Source: Lachnospiraceae bacterium
Lineage (GTDB): Bacteria; Bacillota; Clostridia; Lachnospirales; Lachnospiraceae
NCBI GenBank assembly: GCA_900766925.1
Contig: CAAFXG010000530.1
Location: 1-64,000 of the forward strand
Direction of reading: 5' to 3'
DNA: 64,000 bases
Shown here: in pieces, positions 17,094 to 25,787 of the stretch
Layout: every line of letters starts with the position of its first letter
Position numbering within the stretch: the stretch's first letter is position 1
Program-made: the position numbers and the translations under genes
The notes under the pieces: generated by a model
The model's input: the letters and a program-made list of their open reading frames with translations, nothing else
Databases searched by the model: none
What the model was told of the DNA's origin: nothing

Positions 17094-19733
17094 TTAACTA
17101 AGCTGAAGCTTTGCCTCATCTACACCTGCAGCAAGTGCCTCATCAATTCCTGCCGGATTTTTACCACCTGCCTGAGCCATGTTAGGGCGTCCACCGCCAC
17201 CGCCACCTACCATAGGTGCAATCTTCTTGACAATGTTACCCGCATGTGCTCCTGCCTTAACGGCATCATCCGTAACCATAACAATAAGGTTTACTTTACC
17301 TTCGACATCAGATGCAAGAATAATCACTGACTTTCCAAGCTTATTCTTAAAGTCATCACCAAGATTACGAAGTGCATTCATGTCAACACCCTGCATCTTA
17401 ACAGGAAGAATCTTTGTTTCTCCCGCCTCAACCACATTAGCCATTGCATCTCCTGCAGAATCCTTAGCCATCTTATCCTTTAGCTTCTGATTCTCGGACT
17501 GAAGAGCCTTAATCTCTGCCATCATTGCCTCTATTCTCTCTGCAAGCTTAGCAGGCTCTGTCTTAGCCGCAACACTTGCTTTAACAAGTTCAGCTTCAAT
17601 ATTCTTATAATAATCATATGCACCCTTTGAAGTAAGTGCCTCAATACGTCTGGTTCCTGCGGCAACACCGGACTCTGAAACAATCTTAAAAGTATTAATT
17701 TCGCCTGTATTGGATACGTGGGTACCACCACATAATTCCTTAGAGAAGTCACCCATCATTACAACACGGACTGACTCTCCGTACTTCTCACCGAAAAGTG
17801 CCATTGCACCGGTTTTCTTAGCCTCATCAAGAGTCATTACCTTTGTATCTACAGGAAGGTCAGCCTCAATCTGAGCATTTACAATAGCTTCAACCTTTGC
17901 AATTTCTTCTGCAGTCATTGCCTGATCATGCGAAAAATCAAAACGAAGTCTGCCCGCTTCCACAAGAGAACCTGCCTGCTCAACATGATCACCAAGAACC
18001 GTCTTCAGTGCCTTCTGAAGAAGATGTGTTGCAGAATGGTTTTTGCAGATAAGACCTCTGTTATCCGTATCAACCTTAAGGGTTGCAACATCGGACACGT
18101 TCAATTCACCTGATTCCATATATCCCACATGCGCTATCTTTCCACCTACAACCTTGATTGTATCTTCAACAACAAAGGTGCCATTATCAGTCTTAATTAT
18201 ACCCTTATCACCTGTCTGACCGCCCATTGTGGCATAGAAAGGTGTTTTTGCAGTGATAATCGATGCCTGTGTTCCCTCTGATACTGTATCCGTAATTTCC
18301 TTGTCTGTAGTAATTGCAATTATCTTATCTGTAAGCTCAAGTTTATCATAGCCGACAAATTCAGAGGTCATATCGGCAGGAAGCTGCTCATAAACCGTTG
18401 CGTCTGCACCCATATATGTTGTTGTTTTACGGGCCTTTCTTGCAGTTTCCTTCTGAATATTCATACACTTTGTAAAACCATCTTCATCGACGGTAATATT
18501 TTCCTCTTCGAGAATTTCTTTTGTCAAATCAAGAGGGAAGCCATAGGTATCATATAATTTGAAAGCCTTATCACCACTTAATACAGAGTTGCCCGAAGCC
18601 TTAACCTCATCAATATAATCCTTAAGGATTGCAAGACCTGTATCAATTGTCTTATTGAAGCTGTCCTCTTCCTTGTCAATCTTATTAAAGATATATTCCT
18701 TTTTCTCGCCAAGCTCAGGATATGCATCCTTTGAAACCTCAATAACAGTGTTTGCAAGCTGTGAAAGGAATTTACCCTCTATTCCAAGAAGTCTGCCATG
18801 TCTTGCGGCACGACGAAGAAGTCTTCTTAAAACATAACCGCGTCCCTCGTTTGAAGGAACTATTCCGTCTGAAGTCATAAATGTAACTGAGCGAATATGG
18901 TCAGTTATAAGTCTTATTGAAACGTCCTTAGCCGGGTCCTCCTGATAGGTAACACCTGCGAGCTCACATACCTTATCACGAAGTGCTTTGATTGTATCAA
19001 CATCAAAAATTGAATCAACGTCCTGAACCACAACAGCAAGTCTCTCAAGACCCATACCCGTGTCGATATTCTTCTGTTCAAGCTCTGTATAATTATTATG
19101 TCCGTCATTATCAAACTGTGTAAATACATTGTTCCATACTTCCATGTATCTGTCACAATCACAGCCTACCGTACAATCCGGTTTTCCACAACCGTATTTT
19201 TCACCACGATCATAATAAACCTCCGAACAAGGACCACAAGGACCTGCACCATGCTCCCAGAAATTATCAGCCTTACCAAACTTAAAGATTCTTTCAGGCG
19301 AAATTCCTATTTCCCTGTGCCAGATATCAAAGGCCTCGTCATCCTCCTCATATACTGAAGGGTAAAGTCTGTTCTTATCAAGTCCCACAACCTCTGTCAA
19401 AAACTCCCAGGTCCATGCAATAGCCTCATGCTTAAAATAATCTCCAAAAGAGAAATTACCAAGCATTTCGAAGAAGGTACCATGTCTTGCAGTCTTACCT
19501 ACATTCTCGATATCGCCCGTACGTATACACTTCTGGCATGTGGTTACCCTTCTGCGAGGTGGAATCTCCTGACCCGTAAAATATGGCTTAAGAGGTGCCA
19601 TACCCGAGTTAATAAGAAGTAAACTGTTATCATTATGTGGAATTAATGAGAAGCTGTTTAACTTCAAATGTCCCTTGCTCTCAAAAAATTCCAAAAACAT
19701 CTTCCTAAGTTCATTTACACCGTAGTTTTTCAC
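17094..19733 (-). CDS. alaS: Alanine--tRNA ligase
   Basis: AlaRS charges tRNA-Ala and edits Ser/Gly errors. The 879 residues contain the class II core at the N-terminus (SFSLIPHNDNSLLLINSGM), the editing site HSATHLL and CGGTH, and the C-terminal DHHA1 domain with GGGGGGRPNMAQAGG. Translation starts at GTG (19733). Its AGGAGG site lies within the last codons of the 42-residue membrane peptide gene upstream, so the two are probably coupled. No T-box leader is present in front of it. Confidence 0.97.
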   Translation of the reverse strand: MKNYGVNELRKMFLEFFESKGHLKLNSFSLIPHNDNSLLLINSGMAPLKPYFTGQEIPPRRRVTTCQKCIRTGDIENVGKTARHGTFFEMLGNFSFGDYFKHEAIAWTWEFLTEVVGLDKNRLYPSVYEEDDEAFDIWHREIGISPERIFKFGKADNFWEHGAGPCGPCSEVYYDRGEKYGCGKPDCTVGCDCDRYMEVWNNVFTQFDNDGHNNYTELEQKNIDTGMGLERLAVVVQDVDSIFDVDTIKALRDKVCELAGVTYQEDPAKDVSIRLITDHIRSVTFMTSDGIVPSNEGRGYVLRRLLRRAARHGRLLGIEGKFLSQLANTVIEVSKDAYPELGEKKEYIFNKIDKEEDSFNKTIDTGLAILKDYIDEVKASGNSVLSGDKAFKLYDTYGFPLDLTKEILEEENITVDEDGFTKCMNIQKETARKARKTTTYMGADATVYEQLPADMTSEFVGYDKLELTDKIIAITTDKEITDTVSEGTQASIITAKTPFYATMGGQTGDKGIIKTDNGTFVVEDTIKVVGGKIAHVGYMESGELNVSDVATLKVDTDNRGLICKNHSATHLLQKALKTVLGDHVEQAGSLVEAGRLRFDFSHDQAMTAEEIAKVEAIVNAQIEADLPVDTKVMTLDEAKKTGAMALFGEKYGESVRVVMMGDFSKELCGGTHVSNTGEINTFKIVSESGVAAGTRRIEALTSKGAYDYYKNIEAELVKASVAAKTEPAKLAERIEAMMAEIKALQSENQKLKDKMAKDSAGDAMANVVEAGETKILPVKMQGVDMNALRNLGDDFKNKLGKSVIILASDVEGKVNLIVMVTDDAVKAGAHAGNIVKKIAPMVGGGGGGRPNMAQAGGKNPAGIDEALAAGVDEAKLQLS

Positions 19734-19735
19734 TT

Positions 19736-19864
19736 TTAAACTTCCTCCTGGTTGTCCTTATTTGCCCTTACTTTTTTGCCAACCATAATACCAAGATATG
19801 CACATACAAGCATGGCGACAAATTTAATCAGATATACAATAAATTCACTTAACACTGCCCACAT
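19736..19864 (-). CDS. 42-residue membrane peptide upstream of alaS
   Basis: Short frame with a perfect AGGAGG seven bases before its ATG. The peptide starts MWAVLSEFIVYLIKFVAMLV, continues CAYLGIMVGKKV and ends in a charged tail. It should form one membrane helix with a positively charged cytosolic end. The stop TAA is two bases from the alaS GTG, and the alaS ribosome site sits inside its last codons, which supports real translation and coupling. I do not recognise a characterised family. Confidence 0.72.
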   Translation of the reverse strand: MWAVLSEFIVYLIKFVAMLVCAYLGIMVGKKVRANKDNQEEV

Positions 19865-19893
19865 ACCAATTCCTCCTGACATGTATATTATTT

Positions 19894-19916
19894 GTCACCA
19901 AACGAAGTTTGATGAC
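19894..19916 (-). other. RNA hairpin between hisI and the 42-residue gene
   Basis: Ten-base arms GTCATCAAAC / GTTTGGTGAC around a 3-base loop, without a T run. Possibly an mRNA processing or stability element separating the his part from the alaS part of the transcript. Confidence 0.4.
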
Positions 19917-19937
19917 CTATGCACGCATCAGTGCACC

Positions 19938-20327
19938 TCATATTATTTCACGAACAAGCTCCCTGTAAAAGCATGTATTATTACCGGTATGACATGCCGG
20001 TCCCAATGGTTGAACCTTTGCAAGTATTGTATCCTTGTCACAATCAATATAAAGCGACTTGACAAATTGCAGATTACCGCTGGTATCCCCCTTTGTCCAA
20101 AGCTCCTGTCTGCTTCTGCTGAAATAGCACATCTTACCTGTACTGATAGTCTTTTCGTAAGCTTCCTTATTCATGTATGCAAGCATCAAAACCTCACCTG
20201 TTTCATAATGCTGTGTAACTACAGGAATAAGACCATCCGAATTAAGCTTAAACTCAGAAAAATCAAAAGTACTTTCAGAGAGACTTACAGGTATATTATT
20301 ATCCTTATTTATGTCTTCGTATTCCAT
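19938..20327 (-). CDS. hisI: Phosphoribosyl-AMP cyclohydrolase
   Basis: HisI opens the adenine ring of PR-AMP, step 3 of histidine synthesis. The family motifs SRSRQELWTKGDTSGN, DCDKDT and CHTGNNTCF (metal ligands) are all present. The protein has 129 residues and contains only the cyclohydrolase domain; the HisE pyrophosphohydrolase is not fused and is not in the window. GGAGG lies five bases before the ATG. It is the last his gene here, 15 bases after hisB. Confidence 0.96.
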   Translation of the reverse strand: MEYEDINKDNNIPVSLSESTFDFSEFKLNSDGLIPVVTQHYETGEVLMLAYMNKEAYEKTISTGKMCYFSRSRQELWTKGDTSGNLQFVKSLYIDCDKDTILAKVQPLGPACHTGNNTCFYRELVREII

Positions 20328-20342
20328 GTCATCCTCCGAAAT

Positions 20343-20936
20343 CTACAGGCTTCCCTTTGTAGATAATATCTGTCCTTCTAATCTTGTATCATAACTGGTT
20401 GCCTGATCAAGGGCTTTTGCAAAGGCTTTAAATGCAGCCTCTATAATATGATGATTATTTGAACCCGATAACTGCTTAATGTGCAAATTCATACCTGCAC
20501 TGTACGATACCGCATAAAAAAACTCTTTAACCATCTCTGTAGAAAAATATCCTACCTGTGGAACTGTAAGCTCAAGATCATATACCAGATATGGTCTTCC
20601 CGATAAATCTAAAGCACAGAGCACAAGGGTTTCATCCATCGGAAGCATGAATGAGCCAAAACGGTTAATTCCCTGCTTGTCTCCTATTGCCTTTGCTATA
20701 GCCTGTCCAAGAACAATACCAGTATCCTCAATTGTATGGTGAGAATCAACAAGTAAATCCCCCTGAACCTTCACATTCAGATCAAAAAAGCCATGCTTTG
20801 CAAAGCTTGTGAGCATATGGTCAAAAAAACCGATTCCCGTGTCTATGGATGAATATCCGTTACCATCCAGATTAATTTCAATCTGAATATCTGTTTCTTT
20901 TGTTTTACGCGAAACTGCAGCTACCCTGTCTACCAT
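20343..20936 (-). CDS. hisB: Imidazoleglycerol-phosphate dehydratase
   Basis: HisB removes water from imidazole glycerol phosphate. The 197-residue monofunctional form lacks a phosphatase domain. The manganese-binding motifs FFDHML, DSHHTIED and GSNNHHIIEAAFK are visible. GGGAG precedes the ATG. It lies between hisD and hisI. Confidence 0.97.
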   Translation of the reverse strand: MVDRVAAVSRKTKETDIQIEINLDGNGYSSIDTGIGFFDHMLTSFAKHGFFDLNVKVQGDLLVDSHHTIEDTGIVLGQAIAKAIGDKQGINRFGSFMLPMDETLVLCALDLSGRPYLVYDLELTVPQVGYFSTEMVKEFFYAVSYSAGMNLHIKQLSGSNNHHIIEAAFKAFAKALDQATSYDTRLEGQILSTKGSL

Positions 20937-21003
20937 ATTACCACTCCCTAATATTCACAATATAACAATTCATTATATCACTCAAATACCAATTAATCAA
21001 CTT

Positions 21004-22293
21004 TTATTCAAATCTCACTCTTATTGAATTTGCATGTGCCGTAAGCTTCTCTGACTCTGCAAATGCAACAATGTCCTTATATACAGGTTCAAGTGCTTCC
21101 TTTGAATAGTAAATAATACTTGATTTTTTAATAAAATCATCAACTGATAAAGGTGAAAAGAATCTTGCAGTACCGTTTGTGGGTAATACATGGTTAGGTC
21201 CTGCAAAATAATCACCAAGCGGTTCAGATGAATAACTTCCCAGGAAAATTGCTCCGGCATTCTTAATCTTTGTCATAACATCAAACGGATTAGCTGTAAC
21301 AATCTCCAAGTGTTCACTTGCAATATCATTTACAGTTTCAATTGCCTCATCCAAGCTCTTTGCAACCAAAATATATCCATATGTATCAATAGATTTTCTC
21401 ATAATCTCTGTACGAGAAAGCTGCTCAATAAATATTTCCACTTCCTCCGACACCTTCTCGGCAAGTTCCTTTGATGTAGTTACAAGAATGGCAGAAGCCA
21501 TCTCATCATGTTCAGCCTGTGAGAGTAAATCCGCAGCAACAAATCTTGGATTGGCAGTCTCATCAGCAAGAACTAAAATCTCACTCGGACCTGCAACGGA
21601 ATCAATGCTTACATGTCCGAAAACCGTACGCTTGGCAAGTGCCACGAAAATATTTCCGGGACCAACAATCTTATCAACCTTAGGAACAGATTCCGTACCA
21701 TAAGCAAGAGCCGCAATAGCCTGAGCACCTCCCGCCTTATAAATAGAATCAACTCCCGCCTCATTTGCAGCGACAAGAGTCATTGGATATACCTTTCCCT
21801 CACTGTCACAAGGTGTTGTCATTATTATATTCTTAACCCCTGCAACCTTCGCAGGGATAACATTCATCAAAACAGAGGAAGGATATACGGCCTTACCACC
21901 CGGTACATAAACACCAACATTCTCGATTGCAGTAACCTTCTGACCAAGCATGGTTCCGTTATCATCTGAATCAAACCAGCTATACTGCTTCTGTTTTTCG
22001 TGATAAACGCGAATATTTACAATGGCTTTTCTTATTACATCCAACAGCTCTTTATCTACCTGTGTATATGCTTCGTCAATCTCTTCCTTCGTCACCTTAA
22101 TATTAGAAGCGTTTATCTTAGCCTTATCAAATTTTTCTGTATATTTAAACAGCGCCGCGTCACGATTAATATGTACATCCTCAACAATTTCCTTTACGGC
22201 AGCTTCATAAGAACCATAATTATCAGGGCTTCGTTTGAGCAGATTACTTAAAATATCTTTTTTGGTATTCTCATTTAATTCTATAATTCTCAC
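21004..22293 (-). CDS. hisD: Histidinol dehydrogenase
   Basis: HisD is the zinc enzyme that oxidises L-histidinol to L-histidine in two NAD-dependent steps. Family segments GVYVPGGKAVYPSS, KIVGPGNIFVALAK and DLLSQAEHD are present, and GPNHVLPT follows near the C-terminus. The GTG at 22293 is chosen as start since GGAGG lies eight bases upstream; the ATG five codons earlier overlaps that site. The protein then has 429 residues, normal for the family. Confidence 0.96.
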   Translation of the reverse strand: MRIIELNENTKKDILSNLLKRSPDNYGSYEAAVKEIVEDVHINRDAALFKYTEKFDKAKINASNIKVTKEEIDEAYTQVDKELLDVIRKAIVNIRVYHEKQKQYSWFDSDDNGTMLGQKVTAIENVGVYVPGGKAVYPSSVLMNVIPAKVAGVKNIIMTTPCDSEGKVYPMTLVAANEAGVDSIYKAGGAQAIAALAYGTESVPKVDKIVGPGNIFVALAKRTVFGHVSIDSVAGPSEILVLADETANPRFVAADLLSQAEHDEMASAILVTTSKELAEKVSEEVEIFIEQLSRTEIMRKSIDTYGYILVAKSLDEAIETVNDIASEHLEIVTANPFDVMTKIKNAGAIFLGSYSSEPLGDYFAGPNHVLPTNGTARFFSPLSVDDFIKKSSIIYYSKEALEPVYKDIVAFAESEKLTAHANSIRVRFE

Positions 22294-22337
22294 TGATAAA
22301 TCCTCCATTATATATATTTATCTTCCTGCAAAATTAA

Positions 22338-22988
22338 TCATTTGCCGTCTGCAGATATGAGCTCATTTAATTCATTAAGAAGCTTGCGAATTCTTTCATG
22401 CTCCATCTTAAGACTTACCTGGTTTACAACTACTCTGGCAGAAAGTGGACATATTTCTTCCAATACCTCAAGGCCGTTCTCACGCAAGGTCGAGCCTGTC
22501 TCAACTATATCCACAATAACCTCAGACAAATCAACAATAGGTGCAAGTTCAACCGAACCATTTAATTTAATAATCTCGACAGTCTGATTCTTCTGATTAT
22601 TAAAATAACTCTTTGCAATATTTGGATACTTACTTGCAACTCTGATGATTTCATTTCTGGATAAAAGCTCCTTTGCAGAGGCAGGACCACATACACACAT
22701 ACGACATTTTCCAAAGCCCAGATCCATAACCTCATAGAGGTTTCTTCCCTCCTCCATAATTGTATCCTTGCCTACCACTCCGATATCAGCTGCGCCATAC
22801 TCAACATAAGTAGGAACATCAGAAGCCTTTGCAAGGAAAAATTTAATTTTATGTTCTTCATTGGTAAATATTAATTTTCTTGTGTCAGGGTCCTTAACCT
22901 CATTACACGTTATACCCATTTCTTCAAATAATGCTAATGTTTTCTTGGCCAGTCTGCCCTTTGCAAGAGCAAATGTTAAATATCTCAT
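22338..22988 (-). CDS. hisG: ATP phosphoribosyltransferase, short form
   Basis: HisG joins ATP and PRPP, the first and regulated step of histidine synthesis. At 216 residues it is the short form that lacks the C-terminal regulatory domain and needs HisZ, encoded directly upstream. LTFALAKGRLAKK, ADIGVVGKDTI and VDIVETGSTLREN (PRPP loop) identify it. The start at 22988 follows AAGGAG and lies one base past the hisZ TAG. Confidence 0.97.
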   Translation of the reverse strand: MRYLTFALAKGRLAKKTLALFEEMGITCNEVKDPDTRKLIFTNEEHKIKFFLAKASDVPTYVEYGAADIGVVGKDTIMEEGRNLYEVMDLGFGKCRMCVCGPASAKELLSRNEIIRVASKYPNIAKSYFNNQKNQTVEIIKLNGSVELAPIVDLSEVIVDIVETGSTLRENGLEVLEEICPLSARVVVNQVSLKMEHERIRKLLNELNELISADGK

Positions 22989-22989
22989 A

Positions 22990-24246
22990 CTAGTACAGCT
23001 CCTTCGCATTTACAGTTGTCTTATTGTCCTCATATAATGAATATACATCAACCGTATCATCATCTATAAAGTGATATATTCCGGAGAAATGCATTTTCTT
23101 TGCATATTTCTCATAATCCTCTATACTGTGCTTGGCCGACTTACGTACAAGCTCAATCTTCTTATCCTTATTACGAAGATCAGTTGCGAGGGTAATTGCA
23201 GCCCGCTGATCTTCCCTCTCATAGAGAATAAGAATATTAGAATGGTCAACTTCAACCTCAATCTTATTTCGTGAAATTGCACTCATCAAATCGTCGACAT
23301 AAATAGCAAAGCCAACCGATGGTGCATCCTTTCCGAATTTTGATAACAGATTGTTGTATCTTCCGCCTTTAACAATCGCATCTCCGGTTCCGTATGTATA
23401 CCCCCTGAACACAATTCCTGTATAATAATTATAACGATTAAGCATTGAAAGGTCAAAGCCGATATATTCCTCATATTCGTAGCTTGTAAGTGCCTTATAC
23501 ACCTTTTTCATTCTCTCAATGGCAAGTAAAGAGGTTTGGTTAGACACAAGCTGACCGGCCCTGTCAAGCATTTCAAGACCTCCAAAAAGACTGTCAAAGC
23601 TTGATATTGCCTTTTTCATGTTATCTGAAATATCAAGATGTGACACAAATTCACTGAGTCCAAAGAAATTCTTCATCTGAATATACTCTCTGATTTTCAT
23701 TTCAGTATCTTTATCCAGTCCGGCTTCTTCAATTATTCCCTTAAAATATTCTATCTCTCCGATTTCAATCTGAAATTCCTTAAGTCCGACAGCCAACAGA
23801 CAACTAATCACACACGCAATAATTTCCGCATCAGAGGCTGAGCTGTCATCATTAACTAATTCTCCGCCTATCTGAGTAAATTCCGAAAGCTTACCCTGAT
23901 GCTGATGCGCATTGATAAAGGTATTACCCTTATAGCAAAGCCTGATTGGAAGCTCCTCATCAGCGTAGTACTTGGCAACACATCTTGCAACACTCGGCGT
24001 AATATCCGGTCTCAAAACAAGCGTATTGTTATTTCTGTCGAAAAACTTATACATCTCATTTGAGGGTGCCGAACCCTTATCCATATTAAAAATATTAAAA
24101 TATTCAAACGAAGGTGTATCTATATCCTGATAACTGTATAACTCCAATACATGATGTATCTGGTCAAGAACCTTAAGCTTTTTCTTACATTCCGAATCAT
24201 AAATGTCCCTGACACCCTCAGGAGTATGTAGCAGCCTTTCACTCAT
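22990..24246 (-). CDS. hisZ: ATP phosphoribosyltransferase regulatory subunit
   Basis: HisZ is a catalytically inactive relative of histidyl-tRNA synthetase that binds short HisG and gives it feedback control by histidine. The 418 residues retain class II synthetase-like motifs (LVLRPDITPSVARC, GRYNNLL) and start MSERLLHTPEGVRDI. AAGGAG precedes the ATG. It is the first gene of the hisZGDBI run behind its own promoter. Confidence 0.95.
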   Translation of the reverse strand: MSERLLHTPEGVRDIYDSECKKKLKVLDQIHHVLELYSYQDIDTPSFEYFNIFNMDKGSAPSNEMYKFFDRNNNTLVLRPDITPSVARCVAKYYADEELPIRLCYKGNTFINAHQHQGKLSEFTQIGGELVNDDSSASDAEIIACVISCLLAVGLKEFQIEIGEIEYFKGIIEEAGLDKDTEMKIREYIQMKNFFGLSEFVSHLDISDNMKKAISSFDSLFGGLEMLDRAGQLVSNQTSLLAIERMKKVYKALTSYEYEEYIGFDLSMLNRYNYYTGIVFRGYTYGTGDAIVKGGRYNNLLSKFGKDAPSVGFAIYVDDLMSAISRNKIEVEVDHSNILILYEREDQRAAITLATDLRNKDKKIELVRKSAKHSIEDYEKYAKKMHFSGIYHFIDDDTVDVYSLYEDNKTTVNAKELY

Positions 24247-24286
24247 AACTTTTTCTCCTTAATTATTAATCTTTTTAATTCTGCTA

Positions 24287-24315
24287 ATTATATCCTATAT
24301 TGATAAAATATGCAA
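24287..24315 (-). promoter_or_regulatory. SigA promoter of the his operon
   Basis: TTGCAT (24310-24315) and TATAAT (24287-24292) on the minus strand, 17 bases apart, about 40 bases before hisZ. The short leader leaves no room for a T-box or attenuator. A 7-bp spaced inverted repeat (CGTTGAT near 24328 and ATCAACG near 24369) lies further upstream and might bind a regulator. Confidence 0.7.
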
Positions 24316-24424
24316 ATATACTTTAATACGTTGATGTGCTAATTTGTCATCTCGCTACCATATTAAAATCAACGATATGAATTATATATAATAAAAAAAT
24401 ATTTGTCAAACTAAAAATAAATCA

Positions 24425-24436
24425 GAACATTAGTTT
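24425..24436 (+). promoter_or_regulatory. Candidate LexA operator of lexA
   Basis: GAACATTAGTTT matches the Firmicutes LexA box GAAC-N4-GTTC in seven of eight fixed positions and overlaps the -35 of the lexA promoter, where a repressor would act. One mismatch in the right half lowers certainty. Confidence 0.4.
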
Positions 24437-24463
24437 GCATTTATATCATTCTTGTGATATACT
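24435..24463 (+). promoter_or_regulatory. SigA promoter of lexA
   Basis: TTGCAT (24435-24440) and TATACT (24458-24463) with a 17-base spacer, about 70 bases before the start codon. Confidence 0.7.
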
Positions 24464-24539
24464 AAAACAAACATTCGATTATTGTATAGTAAATTGAGTA
24501 CAATATAACGGACATAATTTTATAAGGAGGAAAATATAT

Positions 24540-25163
24540 ATGACTTCAGACAAGTTGTCAGCCAAACAACAGGAGATTCTCGATTATATGAAGGAATGTA
24601 TTCTTACCAAGGGCTATCCGCCTGCCGTGAGAGAAATTTGCGAAGCAGTTAAGCTCAAATCAACCTCTTCTGTTCATGCCCACCTTAATACACTTGAAGA
24701 GAAGGGTTATATCCGTAAGGACCCAACCAAACCAAGAGCAATCGAAATTCTTGATGATACCTTTAATTTATCCAGACGTGAAATTGTTAATGTACCAATT
24801 GTAGGTACTGTAACCTGTGGAGAACCAATTTTGGCAGTTGAGAATATTGAGGGCTACTTTCCTGTTCCGCCTGAATATCTTCACGCCAATGGCAGGAACA
24901 CCTTTATGCTTAAGGTTAAGGGTGACAGCATGATTAATGCAGGAATTTTCGACGGGGATTTAGTAATGGTTGAAGAAACTAATACCGCCAGGAATTCTGA
25001 TATCGTGGTTGCACTTATTGAAGACTCTGCTACAGTCAAAACCTTCTATAAGGAAAATGGACATATCCGTCTCCAACCGGAGAACGATACAATGGACCCG
25101 ATTATTGTAGAGAATGATTTATCTATCCTTGGCAAGGTAATCGGCTTATTCAGAACCTTTTAA
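24540..25163 (+). CDS. lexA: SOS repressor LexA
   Basis: LexA represses DNA-repair genes and cleaves itself when RecA is activated by DNA damage. The 207 residues show the winged helix-turn-helix (1-70, with PPAVREICEAVKLKSTSSV), the cleavage loop around residue 93 and the Ser130/Lys167 protease dyad in KGDSM and SATVKTF. The bond to be cut reads Cys93-Gly94 instead of the usual Ala-Gly. AAGGAGG precedes the ATG. It is transcribed away from the his operon, with a promoter and possible own operator between them. Confidence 0.96.
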   Translation: MTSDKLSAKQQEILDYMKECILTKGYPPAVREICEAVKLKSTSSVHAHLNTLEEKGYIRKDPTKPRAIEILDDTFNLSRREIVNVPIVGTVTCGEPILAVENIEGYFPVPPEYLHANGRNTFMLKVKGDSMINAGIFDGDLVMVEETNTARNSDIVVALIEDSATVKTFYKENGHIRLQPENDTMDPIIVENDLSILGKVIGLFRTF

Positions 25164-25169
25164 TATCCT

Positions 25170-25421
25170 AATTAATATAGGAAATAGCGATAAACAGAGC
25201 TTAACTGCCGTTACCAATTATAAACGTGTACCGTTTGAAAGACTTTGTTATGCTATGGAGAAGAGCCTCATACAAAAATCATGGAAACCCATGCTTAGCA
25301 TGATTTTTGTATGAGGCTCTTCGCAATGTCATGCATAACGGAATGAAAACGGTACACGTTTATAATTGGTAACGGCAGTTAAGCCCTGCTTATCGCTATT
25401 TAAGCAGCTCCTATATCAATT
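25170..25421. repeat. Long foldback element, about 250 bp
   Basis: The two halves of this spacer between lexA and the convergent next gene are inverted copies. Perfect blocks are 36 bp (25201-25236 with 25347-25382) and 24 bp (25260-25283 with 25299-25322, loop of 15). Outside these come AATAGCGATAA (25183-25193) paired with TTATCGCTATT, and 12 of 13 bp at the outermost ends (25170-25182 with 25409-25421). A mismatched internal loop near 25237-25259 and an 8-base bulge interrupt it. No open frame and no T run follow. It looks like a foldback or MITE-type element or a very long structured RNA. Confidence 0.9.
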
Positions 25422-25434
25422 TTAATAATATATT

Positions 25435-25764
25435 TCAGCTTATGATTATATCGCAATAAAAGCCGTCCTTATTTTCCCTGCATGTAATATATCTGTATCT
25501 TACACAGCTTCCTTCGTTAAACCTTACATACATAGAAGAATATGGGTATGAAACAGCTTTGTTAAAATCATTAAAAATCTCTGTTGCCTTATCTATACTG
25601 AATTCATTTAATCTTATATCAACAATATATCTGTTGAAATTAACCGTTACTGTACTCTTCCTGATTGTGGTGACACTATCAAGATAAGAAGTTAGTAAAC
25701 TATATATTACATTATCAGACTGAAGATTAACTTTACTCAAATATTCATTTATAACCTTATACAT
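25435..25764 (-). CDS. Unknown 109-residue protein paired with HD-GYP gene
   Basis: I do not recognise the family. The product is soluble, without signal or membrane segment, and of mixed alpha/beta pattern, with strands such as STVTVNFNRYIVDIRL and a C-terminal strand FYCDIIIS. GGAGG lies before the ATG. It starts 23 bases after the stop of the HD-GYP gene, so the two are probably co-transcribed, which suggests but does not prove a role in the same signalling step. Confidence 0.65.
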   Translation of the reverse strand: MYKVINEYLSKVNLQSDNVIYSLLTSYLDSVTTIRKSTVTVNFNRYIVDIRLNEFSIDKATEIFNDFNKAVSYPYSSMYVRFNEGSCVRYRYITCRENKDGFYCDIIIS

Positions 25765-25787
25765 ATCAGCCTCCGGCCAAACATAAT

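Noticed and set aside
19752..20366. Plus-strand frame of 204 codons
   Set aside because: It is antisense to hisI and the 42-residue gene, both of which have strong ribosome sites and, for hisI, complete family motifs. It has no promoter or ribosome site of its own.
24247..24539. T-box or histidine attenuator before hisZ
   Set aside because: The leader from the -10 box to the ATG is only about 40 bases and has no His codon run, T-box sequence or terminator stem.
25170..25421. Reading the lexA-proximal foldback as an ordinary bidirectional terminator
   Set aside because: Stem length of about 100 bp, internal loop and absence of T runs on either side do not fit an intrinsic terminator, although it may still stop transcription in part.
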